In this document: positions 37,710-47,339 of the stretch, in pieces | Layout of the letters: each line of letters begins with the position of its first letter | How positions within the stretch are numbered: the stretch's first letter is position 1 | Origin: Rebecca billardiae RCC1528 | Lineage: Eukaryota; Haptophyta | Direction of reading: 5' to 3' | Length of the DNA: 64,000 nt | NCBI GenBank assembly: GCA_965240325.2 | Contig: OZ251231.1 | Span: 1,054,001-1,118,000 of the forward strand | Translations under genes and position numbers: made by a program | The notes under the pieces: generated by a model | Seen by the model: the letters and a program-made list of their open reading frames with translations, nothing else | The model's database searches: none | Told to the model about the DNA's origin: nothing

Positions 37710-40700
37710 ATGTCGACCGAGGCCGACAACGCCGCGGGCGCTCTCGGGCGGCTGCAGCTCGCCAGCGGCGACGCCGGCGAGGCGGACGCGGTGGAGGAGG
37801 GCGGGTTCTTCACCGAGCCGTGCCTTCACGCCGACCGCATCGCCTTCGTGTGCCGCGGTCGTCTGTGGATGATCCAGCTCGAGGCCGAGGGCAAGTCGCC
37901 AGCCATTCCCGTCCGCGTGGCGCCTGAGCTGGGAGCCGTGAGCTCACCGTGCTTCTCCGCGGACGGCGCGTGGATCGCATGCGCAGCATGCCGCGAGGAC
38001 GGCGCCGTCGAGGTCTTCGTCGCCCCGACACCGCCGGCGCGCGGTCGGCGCGTGCAGCAGCTGACGTGGCTCGGCGCGCACACGCAGCCGGTCGGCTGGA
38101 GCGCAGACGGCGAGTACGTGCTCGTCCGCAGCGACGCGGAGCACCCGCTCGGAAGCCACGAGCTCATGCGCGTCCCGACGCGAGGGGGCTCGTGCGTGGC
38201 GCTGCGCCTCGGTCCGGCCGAGCACCTCGCTCGCGCTTCGGGTCGAAGCGGCGCGCACGCGTGCCTGCTCGGCCGCCACACGCTGGCCGAGCACTGGCGC
38301 GGGTACGCGGGCGGGCAGACAGGGCAGCTGTGGCTGGGGCTGCTCGCCGAGGACGTGGCGCTCGCGCCCGACGCGGGCGCGCGCGGCTCGTGGCGCCTGC
38401 TCCGCCTGCTGACCGCCGACGGCGCGGGTGGCGCATGGCATGCCACCCACCCAATGCTGACGGCCGCACCAGCTCCCGCGGCGGCGGCCGATGCGCCCGC
38501 TGCGTTGGTGTGCTTCGTGGCGGCGGCGCCCGACGGCGGTGATGATGCGGTGCGCAGCGTGTGGGCCGCGCCCGTCGTCCTCCCCGCCGAGGGCGCCCAG
38601 GACGCGCCCACCGAGCCGCTCGCGACCGGCGCGCCCGTGCGCCTCACAGGCCACGACCACTTTAGCGTTGCCAGCGCTTCGCTCGACGCGGCGCCGGCGG
38701 CCGGGGCGGCGTCGGCGCGCGTGCGCATCGTCTCCGAGTGCGCGGGCGAGCTGTGGCTCACCGAGCTCGACCCGCACGCCCCGACCTCCCCGGCGTCGCG
38801 CCGCGTGCCGCTCCGCTGGGAGTCGGCCCTACTGCACGCCCCAGCAGGCGAGCTGCTCACGGATGTGGCCGATGCGGCGAGCTCCGTGCTCGTGCATCCG
38901 GACGGGCACACGGTGCTGGTGCACGTCTCCGGCATGCTCGTCGAGCTGCCGCTGTGGCAGGGCCCCGGCGTGCAGCTCAGCCCGCCGCTGCCGCCCGCCG
39001 GCGCCATGCCGCCCGGCGCGGCGGCCGTGCGCGGTCTGCTCGGCGACGACGATTATTGCGCCGCGTCGCGCGTGCTGGGCAGCTGCTATCTGCACGACGG
39101 CGGGATCGCGGCGCTGGTCGCCGAGCTGGCCGCCGCCGACGCGGACGCGCCGGCGCTCGTCGTGTGGCCCGCGCTGCGCGACGGCGAGCGCCTGCGCCGC
39201 CTGCCCCGCCGCTCGCACGCGCGCGTCGAGACCGGGCTGCCGACCGAGCTCGCGGCTTCTCCCGTCGACAGTTGGGTCGCGGTCGCGAACGCGCAGCTGG
39301 AGGTGCGGCTGCTGCGGCTGCGGGAGAGCGGGCGCGACCACTGCGAGGCGCTGGACCGCAGCGAGCACTCGGGCGGCATCTTCGACCTCGCGTGGTCGCC
39401 CGACGGCCGCTGGCTCGCCTACGCCTCCGCCAGCCTGCCGGATGCGCAGGCGAGTCGAGTCCGTGTGTGCGAGGTCCGCACCGGCGCTTGCCACGACGTG
39501 ACCAGCGGCGACTTTGCCGACACGTCGCCGGCGTGGGACCTGGACGGACGGTTCCTCTACTTCGTGGGCGCGCGGTTCCTGCGCCGCCCCGTCGCGGACG
39601 ACGTCGTCTTCGGCTTCGCGCTCAGCGGCGCCCAGCGCCTCTTCGCCGTGCCGCTCCGCAGCGACAGCCCGAGCCCGATGGTGCAGGAGCCGCGCCCGCC
39701 CGGGCGCGCGGACGAGGAGGAGGACGACGACGAGGGCGAGGGGAGCGACGACGGGTACGGGCGGGGCGGCGGCGGAGGGCGCGGCGGCTCGAAGGGCGCG
39801 CGGCACGACGCGCACGCCGGCGGCAGCGCCTCCCAGCAGCGCTCGCACCACCACCACCACCACGGCGGCGGCGGCGGCGGCGGCAAGCGGCCGGCGCGTC
39901 GGGACGATCGAGACCAGGAGTCTGAAGACGGGGAGATCGACGTCGAGATCGAGCTTCCCGGACTCACCGAGCGCGCGGTGCCGCTGCCCGTGCTCCCCGG
40001 CCGGCTGGAGCAGCTCCGCTGCGCCGACGACGGCTCGCTCCTCTTCGTGCGCATGCCCGTCGAAGGCGAGGACGACGGCGGCGCAGAGTGGAGCGCGGGC
40101 GCGCGCGCCGCGCGGCGCGGCAGGGGCGCGCGGCGCGACGGCCCTCGGCACGCGCCGCGCGCGGGCGCGCGCAGCATGCCGCGTGCGGGCGTCGGCGCGG
40201 GCCGCGCGCGCGCCGCGCCGCGCCGCGGCCTCGGCCGCGCGCCGCACCGGCGCCCTCGCCGCGACGCCGGCCTCGTCGACGGCGGGCTCGACGAGCTCTG
40301 GCCGGGTGCACACGCTGATGACTTTGCGCCTGACGCGGACAGCGGCGCGGCGGCCGCCGCGAGCAGCCGGCCTGGCGCGCTGTGCCGGTTCGACGTGGAG
40401 CTGGCGAAGGAGACGCGGCTGGTGGAGGGCGTGTGGGAGCACACGCTCTCCATGTGCGCGCGCGAGGTCGCCCTCTTTGGACTGGCCTCCCACGGCGGCA
40501 CCGAGCTGCGCGTGCTCGAGGCGGGAATCAAACTTCGGGACGAAGATTCCGACGGCGAGTCCATCGACCTGGATAGTCCGGGAGAGCGCTCCGGACTGAT
40601 CGACCTCCCGCGCCGCGCGCGGGTGCGGTGCGGGAGCACGCGCGCGAGGCTGTGCGCCGGGTTCGACGAGGCGTGCTCGCTGCTGCGCCACCACTGCGCC

Positions 40701-42149
40701 GCCGGGCCGCCCGTCTGCGCCACCGCCGCCGACGCGCACGCCTGGCGCGGCACGGTCGCGCGATACGCACAGCTGCTGCTTCGGCGCGCGGAGGATGCGG
40801 CGGACGTGCGCGTCGTGCTCTCCCGGCTGGCGTGGACGCTCGGGGTGTCCCACGTCTCGATCGGCGGGGACGGCGACGGCGCGAGCGTGCCGCGGCAGGG
40901 CACGCTCGGCGTGCGAGTCGAGGACGGCCCGCCGCCGGCCGCGGCTGGCGGCGGCGGCGGCGGCAGCGGCGGCAGCGGTGGCAGCGGCGGCAGCGGTGGC
41001 AGCGGCGGCAGCGGTGGCAGCGGAGCCGGCGATACAGCCGGTGCGCTCTCACCGCCGTGCGGCGGGCTCGTGGTGCGCGCTGTCGTGCGTGGCGACGGCT
41101 GGGACGAGCGCGCCGTCGGGCCGCTGTCGATGGCGGGCTCGAGGGTGCGCGAGGGCGAGGTCCTCCTCGCGGTGAACGGCATGCCGCTCGGCGCGCCACC
41201 CGCCGCCGCCGCCGCCGGGGTGACGGCTGGCGCGGCCGAGCCGCCGCCACCAGGCTCGGTGGCGTGGGCGGCGCAGCCGCAGCGCCCACGGCCGCTCGGG
41301 CAGAGCCTTGACGGATTCGCTGGGACGCACGTCTTCCTGACCGTGGCCGCGGCGCCGCCGAGTAGCGCGGCTGCGGCCAAGAAGGGCGGCGGCGGCGGCG
41401 GCGGCGGCAAGCACAAGCAGAGGCGCGGCAAGGGCGGCGGCGAAAACGCGGCCGCCGCCGCCGCCGCCGAGGTGCGCACCCTCCGCGCGCGCGTGATCTC
41501 GCGTGAGACGGAGCGGCGCGCGCGGTACGCGGATGCCGTGCGCGCCGCGCGCGCGCGCGTGCACGCGGTCGGCCGGGGCGCCGTGGGCTACCTCCGGCTG
41601 AGCGACATGGAGACGGGCGGATACGCCGAGCTCTGCCGAGGCCTGCTCGTCGAGTCGGCGCGCGGCGCACTCATCGTGGACGTGCGCGCCAACTCTGGCG
41701 GCTACGTGTCCGAGCTCGCGCTCCGGCAGCTGCTGCAGCCGCCGATCCTCAGCCTCGCGCCGCGGCACGGCGCGCGGTCGGCATACCCGGAGAACGCCAA
41801 GGCGACGCTCGTCGTGCTCACCGACGAGCTCACCAGCTCGGATGGCGAGATGCTTGCGCACGCGCTGCGGCACGCGCGCGGCGCGCGCGTCGTCGGCGGC
41901 CGCACGTGGGGCGGAGTGCTGGCGGCAGAGGCCTTCGAGATCGAGTCCGGCTGCGGGGGCGTCGTGTCCATGCCGACGGCGCGCATGCTGCCCATCGCGG
42001 ACGGCGCCGCGCTCGAGAACGCCGGCGTCGAGCCCGACGTTGCGTGCCCGCCGCTCGCACCGGGCGCGTTCTGCGCGGCCGCGGAGGGCGAGGACCCTGG
42101 GCTCGAGGCGGCACTGCGCGCACTCGCGACCGTGTTTGCCTCGTCGTAA
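37710..42149 (+). CDS. Tricorn-type protease (N-terminal beta-propellers, PDZ, S41 serine protease domain)
   Basis: 1479 residues from ATG 37710 (alternative ATG 37614). Propeller-type repeats fill residues 20-850: SPCFSADGAWIACAA, VGWSADGEYVLVRSD, DLAWSPDGRWLAYASA, SPAWDLDGRFLYFVG. A tricorn C1-like helical stretch near 980-1045 contains FDEACSLLRHH and SRLAWTLGVSHVSI. A PDZ-like segment has GSRVREGEVLLAVNGMPLG. The S41 core holds GAVGYLRLSDMETGGY, LIVDVRANSGGYVSEL, and TDELTSSDGEMLAHALRH, with Ser1377 (codon 41838) as the nucleophile, then GGRTWGGV. Tricorn in archaea trims peptides released by the proteasome. Low-complexity inserts include His/Gly-rich 39843-39890, Arg/Ala-rich 40095-40270 and Gly/Ser 40950-41025; the Arg-rich one may be a retained intron. 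Confidence 0.88.
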   Translation: MSTEADNAAGALGRLQLASGDAGEADAVEEGGFFTEPCLHADRIAFVCRGRLWMIQLEAEGKSPAIPVRVAPELGAVSSPCFSADGAWIACAACREDGAVEVFVAPTPPARGRRVQQLTWLGAHTQPVGWSADGEYVLVRSDAEHPLGSHELMRVPTRGGSCVALRLGPAEHLARASGRSGAHACLLGRHTLAEHWRGYAGGQTGQLWLGLLAEDVALAPDAGARGSWRLLRLLTADGAGGAWHATHPMLTAAPAPAAAADAPAALVCFVAAAPDGGDDAVRSVWAAPVVLPAEGAQDAPTEPLATGAPVRLTGHDHFSVASASLDAAPAAGAASARVRIVSECAGELWLTELDPHAPTSPASRRVPLRWESALLHAPAGELLTDVADAASSVLVHPDGHTVLVHVSGMLVELPLWQGPGVQLSPPLPPAGAMPPGAAAVRGLLGDDDYCAASRVLGSCYLHDGGIAALVAELAAADADAPALVVWPALRDGERLRRLPRRSHARVETGLPTELAASPVDSWVAVANAQLEVRLLRLRESGRDHCEALDRSEHSGGIFDLAWSPDGRWLAYASASLPDAQASRVRVCEVRTGACHDVTSGDFADTSPAWDLDGRFLYFVGARFLRRPVADDVVFGFALSGAQRLFAVPLRSDSPSPMVQEPRPPGRADEEEDDDEGEGSDDGYGRGGGGGRGGSKGARHDAHAGGSASQQRSHHHHHHGGGGGGGKRPARRDDRDQESEDGEIDVEIELPGLTERAVPLPVLPGRLEQLRCADDGSLLFVRMPVEGEDDGGAEWSAGARAARRGRGARRDGPRHAPRAGARSMPRAGVGAGRARAAPRRGLGRAPHRRPRRDAGLVDGGLDELWPGAHADDFAPDADSGAAAAASSRPGALCRFDVELAKETRLVEGVWEHTLSMCAREVALFGLASHGGTELRVLEAGIKLRDEDSDGESIDLDSPGERSGLIDLPRRARVRCGSTRARLCAGFDEACSLLRHHCAAGPPVCATAADAHAWRGTVARYAQLLLRRAEDAADVRVVLSRLAWTLGVSHVSIGGDGDGASVPRQGTLGVRVEDGPPPAAAGGGGGGSGGSGGSGGSGGSGGSGGSGAGDTAGALSPPCGGLVVRAVVRGDGWDERAVGPLSMAGSRVREGEVLLAVNGMPLGAPPAAAAAGVTAGAAEPPPPGSVAWAAQPQRPRPLGQSLDGFAGTHVFLTVAAAPPSSAAAAKKGGGGGGGGKHKQRRGKGGGENAAAAAAAEVRTLRARVISRETERRARYADAVRAARARVHAVGRGAVGYLRLSDMETGGYAELCRGLLVESARGALIVDVRANSGGYVSELALRQLLQPPILSLAPRHGARSAYPENAKATLVVLTDELTSSDGEMLAHALRHARGARVVGGRTWGGVLAAEAFEIESGCGGVVSMPTARMLPIADGAALENAGVEPDVACPPLAPGAFCAAAEGEDPGLEAALRALATVFASS

Positions 42150-42523
42150 TCATCGTGATGATGGCCAGCGCATGCCATCGATCAGCAGAATATGTGACTG
42201 ACTACCGTATACCACTACTACTACGATATAGTACAGCATAGCATCGCGATCGAGTGGCTGCGGGGTCAACCGAATAAGCTGCCAGCTGGATCCGAGCCCC
42301 ACTTCATCTCGTATCTACAGTCTATACTATCTGGCAGTGCCCGCCTCATCAATGCTGCGTGCATCAGCGTGTCCGTGAGGACTGACGTGTCCGTGTCGGC
42401 TGTCATAAATAAGGCGGGCGCCGAAGCTGGCGCAGCTGTGCACTCATGTGCGGCGCCGCTTGACCTCCTCGTGGCGGAGGCCGATCTATCTTCCGCCACG
42501 CCACTCACCCCACTGTCGAGTCA
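42150..42523. other. Intergenic between convergent genes
   Basis: No gene seen. Mixed composition with short direct repeats. Confidence 0.5.
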
Positions 42524-43714
42524 CTAGTGCGGCTGGCACTGTGGTACTGTGAAGATACTTCTCGTAGTATGCAGCAGCTCGGTGTTCATGCACTCGTGCC
42601 CGCACCCTTCGTCGTGCCGGAGGCAAACATGCGCCAGATCAGGATGCGCGTGCGCCCATCGCTCCCAAGCCAGTATGGCTGAAACCATACTGGACCCTGC
42701 AGCTGCAGTCGGCATGCTTGCACGCGCACGCGACACCCACGGGCCACACACGTGGTTGGCTTCTGCAAGAGAGGCGTCGAATGCCGCCCGTGCCGTCTCG
42801 AACATAGGCTGCAAGCTGTTGATTTGCGCATCAAGCCTGCGCTCCGCCTCCGCAACGAGCTCGTAGTCCCTGCGATTGTCCTCTCTGTAGCCAGCCCCAA
42901 CGTAGCGCCTGATACTCTCATCCTCGTCTGCTAGCCGTGGATGGTGCACCATCTCGAAGCCAAAGTCGTCTCGTGCGCCACTCCCGTCGGCGACCTTCGC
43001 CTTGATGTACATGACATCAAGTGTTCTCAAGCCGAGCTGCAGCTGCAACACAACAAGCGAGTCATCGAAGCGGTGGCTCAAACCAACAAAGTCGTAGTAA
43101 TCGAGCGTTGCGTTCACGCTGCCGAACAACGGCCCTCCGATGTACTCGTACTCGTAGTCGATCGAGTCACGGAGAGCCTTGAGCTTGCGCTCCACAGTCG
43201 GCGTCACTCCCCCCCTGCTAACCTCGAAGTGGTAGAACCGCGAGAGAGCCCTGGACGCTGGCTCGCGGAGCAACGTGAGGGTGAAGGCGTCGGGGAACCG
43301 ACGATCGATGAGCGACCGCAATGGCCGATTCAGCACACCGTGACCTGCGTGCAGCTGTGCTGCGAATGGACGGAGAAGGTTGCCACCGCTGTACACCCCA
43401 AAGGCTGCGTCGCATCCTGTCATGCAGTAGAGCTTGCATACGCGCCGGAGGACGCCCGCAAACGTGCTCCCGCCAACTTTCTCCGCCTTGATGTACACCA
43501 TATTCCCAGGCGGTCGGAAGGAATGGTTCAGAGCCGTGCCTGGCAGCGCCGCGCCCACAGCCACGCTCACAGCGAGCGCCACATGCGCGAGCCGTCGTGT
43601 TGGCAGGGGCCGTGTCGGCCGAGAGGCCATCGTGCAACAGCTGCCTGAGTACAGTTTACTAGACCGGCGCAGGCAGGTGAGGGGCGCGTTGCCGCACCTC
43701 ATCGAGGCGGCCAT
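42524..43714 (-). CDS. Membrane-bound carbohydrate sulfotransferase-like protein
   Basis: 396 residues from ATG 43714; ATG 43630 (368 residues) is an alternative, because the segment between them also occurs elsewhere as a repeat. A type II anchor follows the second ATG (LAHVALAVSVAVGAALPG). KAEKVGGSTFAGVLRR is the 5'-phosphosulfate loop, and LREPASRALSRFYHFE is the 3'-phosphate-binding motif, both as in Golgi sulfotransferases (Gal-3-O- or heparan 2-O-type). The enzyme should transfer sulfate from PAPS to a glycan in the Golgi. Cys are plentiful (CKLYCMTGC, CGHECMN), fitting a lumenal fold with disulfides. Its GC content is lower than its neighbours'. Confidence 0.82.
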   Translation of the reverse strand: MAASMRCGNAPLTCLRRSSKLYSGSCCTMASRPTRPLPTRRLAHVALAVSVAVGAALPGTALNHSFRPPGNMVYIKAEKVGGSTFAGVLRRVCKLYCMTGCDAAFGVYSGGNLLRPFAAQLHAGHGVLNRPLRSLIDRRFPDAFTLTLLREPASRALSRFYHFEVSRGGVTPTVERKLKALRDSIDYEYEYIGGPLFGSVNATLDYYDFVGLSHRFDDSLVVLQLQLGLRTLDVMYIKAKVADGSGARDDFGFEMVHHPRLADEDESIRRYVGAGYREDNRRDYELVAEAERRLDAQINSLQPMFETARAAFDASLAEANHVCGPWVSRARASMPTAAAGSSMVSAILAWERWAHAHPDLAHVCLRHDEGCGHECMNTELLHTTRSIFTVPQCQPH

Positions 43715-43739
43715 TGCAGCAAGCGGCCGCCCCGCGCTC
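43661..43739 (-). repeat. Repeat in the sulfotransferase 5' end (partner 57782-57866)
   Basis: On the minus strand it shares ATGGCCGCCTCGATGAGGTG and the following 35 bases with the plus strand at 57812 onward, and CGGGGCGGCCGCTTG upstream of it. Confidence 0.88.
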
Positions 43740-43831
43740 GGAGGCACGCGCTCGGGAGCGCGCTCTGACACCACACGGGGAGGGTGCTGCAGCTGTCAGG
43801 CAGCCGCAACGCCACGTGCGCCACTTCACTG

Positions 43832-44090
43832 ATCAAGGGCGTTCCCGGGCCCCTGCCACACGCCCCCGACTATTAATTATTATAACGGCAATGCCCCCTG
43901 CGGGGGGGGCATTGCTACCAAAGAAATAGATTGCTTCCGGACTGGCGCGGGCCGTAATCAAAGTGTACCCGCTTTAAATAGAGGGAGCCCATTTCAATAC
44001 GAAGAACACGGCTCTGATTTGGCGTATGACCAGTGAGGGGAACGCCCCTGAGCCCACGGCCCACGCCCGGCGCGAAAGCGGGCAACCCCA
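43832..44090 (+). repeat. Left terminal inverted repeat
   Basis: Arm of the 2066-bp element, followed by a perfect 9-bp hairpin GGCAACCCC...GGGGTTGCC at about 44083-44105. Confidence 0.8.
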
Positions 44091-44811
44091 CAACGGGGTT
44101 GCCCGTTGGCGTCCCCGAACCGCTCCTGAGCCCATCGTGCGCGTCGATGGCGCCGACCTCGCTACTGCGCGCGGTGTCGTTTCCCATTTCGAGAGTGGAG
44201 CCTCAGCGCGCGGGCGCCGCGGCACGCCAACGCCAGGTCCCAGTGTGGCGGCAACCTGTTGGCCGGCAAGCGAGCCAACGGACTCAAGTCGTGAAGGGGC
44301 ACAGCGAGTCCGATGCGGCTGCCGTCGTACAGATTACGAGCGCGAGCGCCGACTGCGCCGAGTAGCACGGCCGCGCCACGCGCCGCGCGCCGCTAGCGCT
44401 GGGCTCGCCCGGGGGAGATTGGAGAAGGCGCGCCCCTGCAGCGCTATATATATATACTTGAGGAGTCCAGTTCTGGCATCGCTAAGTTAGTCAGTTCCGA
44501 GAGGAGCTAGGCGCTACGGCTCCGAGAACCGCCCGTACGTCTCAGCCATGACGATCAGCCGGTATCTGAGGAGCCGCGAACAATTAAACTATATCATCAG
44601 ATATATCGATATATATATATATATGATCGGCTACGCCGATCTTCGGGTAGTAAACAACGAAGTTGAGGGCGCACGGCCCTGGTAGTTGTCGCGTTCTTCA
44701 CCGAATCACGATGCGCGCGCCCGGCACGTCGCCGTGCAGGAGGCGCGGCCGGCGCGGGCGCGAGTAATCGACGCGATCGACGGCCCGTCGGGGGGCTGCG
44801 CCGTGTCGAAC

Positions 44812-45170
44812 TCAACGGCTTAGCAGCCGCAGCGCCTCCGCCCGGTGCGCTTCGGGCAGCCCTGCTGGGGCCGCGCGCAGCGCAGAGATCGCGCTCGGCA
44901 GCTCGCCCGTCTCAGCCTCGCACAGCCTTGCGCGCTCGGCGGGATCGGCGCAGCGTCGGATGAATGAGCTCGCAGCTCTGAGCTCGCAGCTCGTCGGCCG
45001 GTCGGCGGCGGGAAAGAGCGTCGCGAGCAGCCGCGGCTCGAGCCTGTCTCCGACCTCCCGCAGCCGCAGCAGCCGCTCCTTGCACGCCCTCGGCGTCTTC
45101 CCCTCGAATGCGGGCACAATGAGCTCCCCACGGCACGTGACACCCTGGATTGCGACCTTTGTCTGTCAGC
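44812..45170 (-). CDS. SANT/Myb-like fragment inside the inverted-repeat element
   Basis: On the minus strand a frame reads RLTKVAIQGVTCRGELIVPA, then FEGKTPRACKERLLRLREVG and about 65 more residues before a stop at 44812. The GKTPRACKERL pattern is that of the third helix of SANT/Myb-like domains. No ATG is near its start, so an upstream exon or truncation is likely. Harbinger-type transposons encode a separate Myb-like DNA-binding protein, which would suit its location, but no such transposase is present. Weak call. Confidence 0.35.
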
Positions 45171-45659
45171 CTCGCCGCCGCGTCGATCGATGCAGTGCGA
45201 GGGCCGCTGTGCGCGTCGGCGCCGCCGCGGGTGCTGTCGGCCGACGGCCTGGAGCGCGAGGGCGACTGCGAGCACGGGCGAGAGAGGAGCACGGCGTCGC
45301 CCGTAGCATATGCCACCTCGCCATCGTCGCGGACTCGCCGCTCGCAGATCTAAGCCCAGCCTCGTCGCGAGCAAAACAGATGTACGCGCTCGGCCTCGTG
45401 CTGCGAGGACTGGCGCCCAGCCTCGTCGCCCGCAGATCTGCGCGCGCTGCTTGCCGCGCCGTCATGCGCAGCCAGAGAGAGAGAGGCTCACGGTCAGCAC
45501 TCCGCACGCGGAGCCATCACAGCGCGGCCATGGTCATGGACGGCGCGAGCGTGAGGGCTTGGGCGAGCGACTTCCCGCGAACATGCCGAGAGTTCAGCTG
45601 CGCGGGCGTGCGGCGTGGCGCGCGCGGGCGCGCGCATGGTCAGCTGGAAATACAGCGAG

Positions 45660-45897
45660 AAACGCGCCTCGCCCCCACGCGCCACGCGCTTTCGCACCCA
45701 GAGTACGCATGGCCATGCAGGGGCGTTCCCCGCACTGGTCATACGCCAAATCGAACCGCGTTCCTATTGAAATTGGCTTCCTCTATTTCAAGCGGGTACA
45801 TTTGATTACGGCCCGCGCCAGTCCGGTAGCAATGCCCCCCCCAGGGGGGGGCATTGCTTTCGGGAGCGTGTGGCAGGATCCCGGGAACGCCCTTGAT
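45660..45897 (-). repeat. Right terminal inverted repeat
   Basis: Reverse complement of the left arm, with the palindrome GCAATGCCCCCC..GGGGGGCATTGC at about 45830-45857. Confidence 0.8.
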
Positions 45898-47339
45898 TGC
45901 CCGCCTCTCAGAGGCTCCGTGTGGCCAGCTTTTGTATCATCGCGCGAAGCCGTGTGATGACGAGCAGTATTAAGCAACGGGAGATAACTATCATAATCAG
46001 AAAGGATACGGTTATGAATCGCGCGCGGGAACCAGTTTATCGTTCATATTCGTCAAGCTCTCCTGGACGCGCCGGTATTAAATGGGAGAGAATCAAGGGT
46101 CGTGCGTGAAGCGGTAGAAATTCTTATGCTCATGAGATTTCAGGCTCAAGAATGGATTGCCACCCGCATTGACGTCGTATCAACAGATGACCAAAAGCAT
46201 ATCAACAACAGTAGCTTGCTAACCGTATGATACAAGGGCGCGCGGGAACGTCGATTCAAGCTACCCGCGCAATACCATATCGCGTCGCTTTGATGAATCT
46301 GAGGAGTGAACAGCTATCCAGAGAATTCGTTCGATATCTCACCTTTTTTATTACCGGTTTCAGGCACCCGTGGAAGTCAATCGCGATTCACTTTGACCCT
46401 CTTCGATCGTGCCGATCAGATCGATCGAGATCGATCGCGTTTGTGGATCACGAGTTCGATCGCGAATCGATTTGCCGATCGCGAACCCGATCACAACTCA
46501 CGATAATCGACATCGATCGGCAAAGCGGGTGCGTTCGATCATGATCGATCATCTACTCCGATTCACAAACGATCGTGATCAATCGCAATCGATCACGAAG
46601 AAGCAAATCGATGGCTCGCCTTTTGTGATGACTGATACCAGCTAAATCGGTCGCAATTTTGTAAGTGATACATAGGCGTCATGATGAGGTATCGATCGAT
46701 TCGTTGAATGTGTTTCGTAAATCGATCGTTTCGATCTCAAACGCGATCGATCCCAATCAATCGAGGTTCGCCGATCGATCGAGATCAAATCAGAATGATG
46801 AGCTGTTCAACTCAGTTCGGATCGAGATTGGATCGGCGAACTGATCTGGCCAATCACAATCGATCGCAAGCGACCCACTTCGATCGCGATCGATTCGGAT
46901 GAAGGACCAAAGCAGAACTGATCCGAACTGATTCTGACTTCGACGATTGACTTCCACGGGTGCCTGAAATCGGTAATATGGTCAGTTCAACACACGAATC
47001 TTGACGATCAGAATGGTAATTGGTATAGCTAGATGACGACTTCGTCCTATTTGATTCCGAATTCTTCTATTACTTACTATCCAACGATTAAGGAGCAGTA
47101 CAAACGCAATCATGAGCAGCGATATGGACTCAAATGCTGCGGTTTCACACCTAAATCCACCTACAAAAATCCCCCAAATCCTGCGCGCATCCTCTTTTTT
47201 GATTTTGCGGAGCACGTGCGCCGCCCCCCCCGCCCGGCCGGCTTTCGCTCACGCTCAGACCTTTCGGGGGGGCCGTGCGCCATAATAATAATTAATACGG
47301 CGGCCGTACCGTTGGTCGACTACGATCGCCTGGCGTCTG
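45898..47339. other. AT-richer intergenic zone
   Basis: Clearly lower GC than the rest of the window. It holds the 626-bp GATC-dense element and otherwise no supported gene. GCGCGCGGGAAC occurs at about 46020 and 46238. Confidence 0.6.
46351..46976. mobile_element. 626-bp MITE-like element with 33-bp inverted ends and TA flanks
   Basis: The ends 46351-46383 and 46944-46976 are inverted repeats with 32 of 33 bases matching (TTACCGRTTTCAGGCACCCG...). TA stands on both sides (46349-46350 and 46977-46978), the duplication expected for Tc1/mariner-type transposition. The interior (46395-46885) is packed with GATC, CGATCG and ATCGAT words and has no coding capacity. Confidence 0.78.

Larger units (their letters stand above)
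43832..45897. mobile_element. 2066-bp element with ~230-bp terminal inverted repeats
   Basis: ATCAAGGGCGTTCCCGGG at 43832 faces its complement ending at 45897. The arms stay alignable for over 200 bp, including TGGCGCGGGCCGTAATCAAA, TTTGGCGTATGACCAGTG and GGGGAACGCCCCTG. Each arm contains a GC-rich palindrome built on GCAATGCCCCC. The arms differ by a few indels (about 20 bp extra in the left arm), so the copy is not young. No target duplication could be fixed. The interior has no transposase; one minus-strand segment is SANT/Myb-like. Probably a non-autonomous DNA transposon. Confidence 0.72.
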
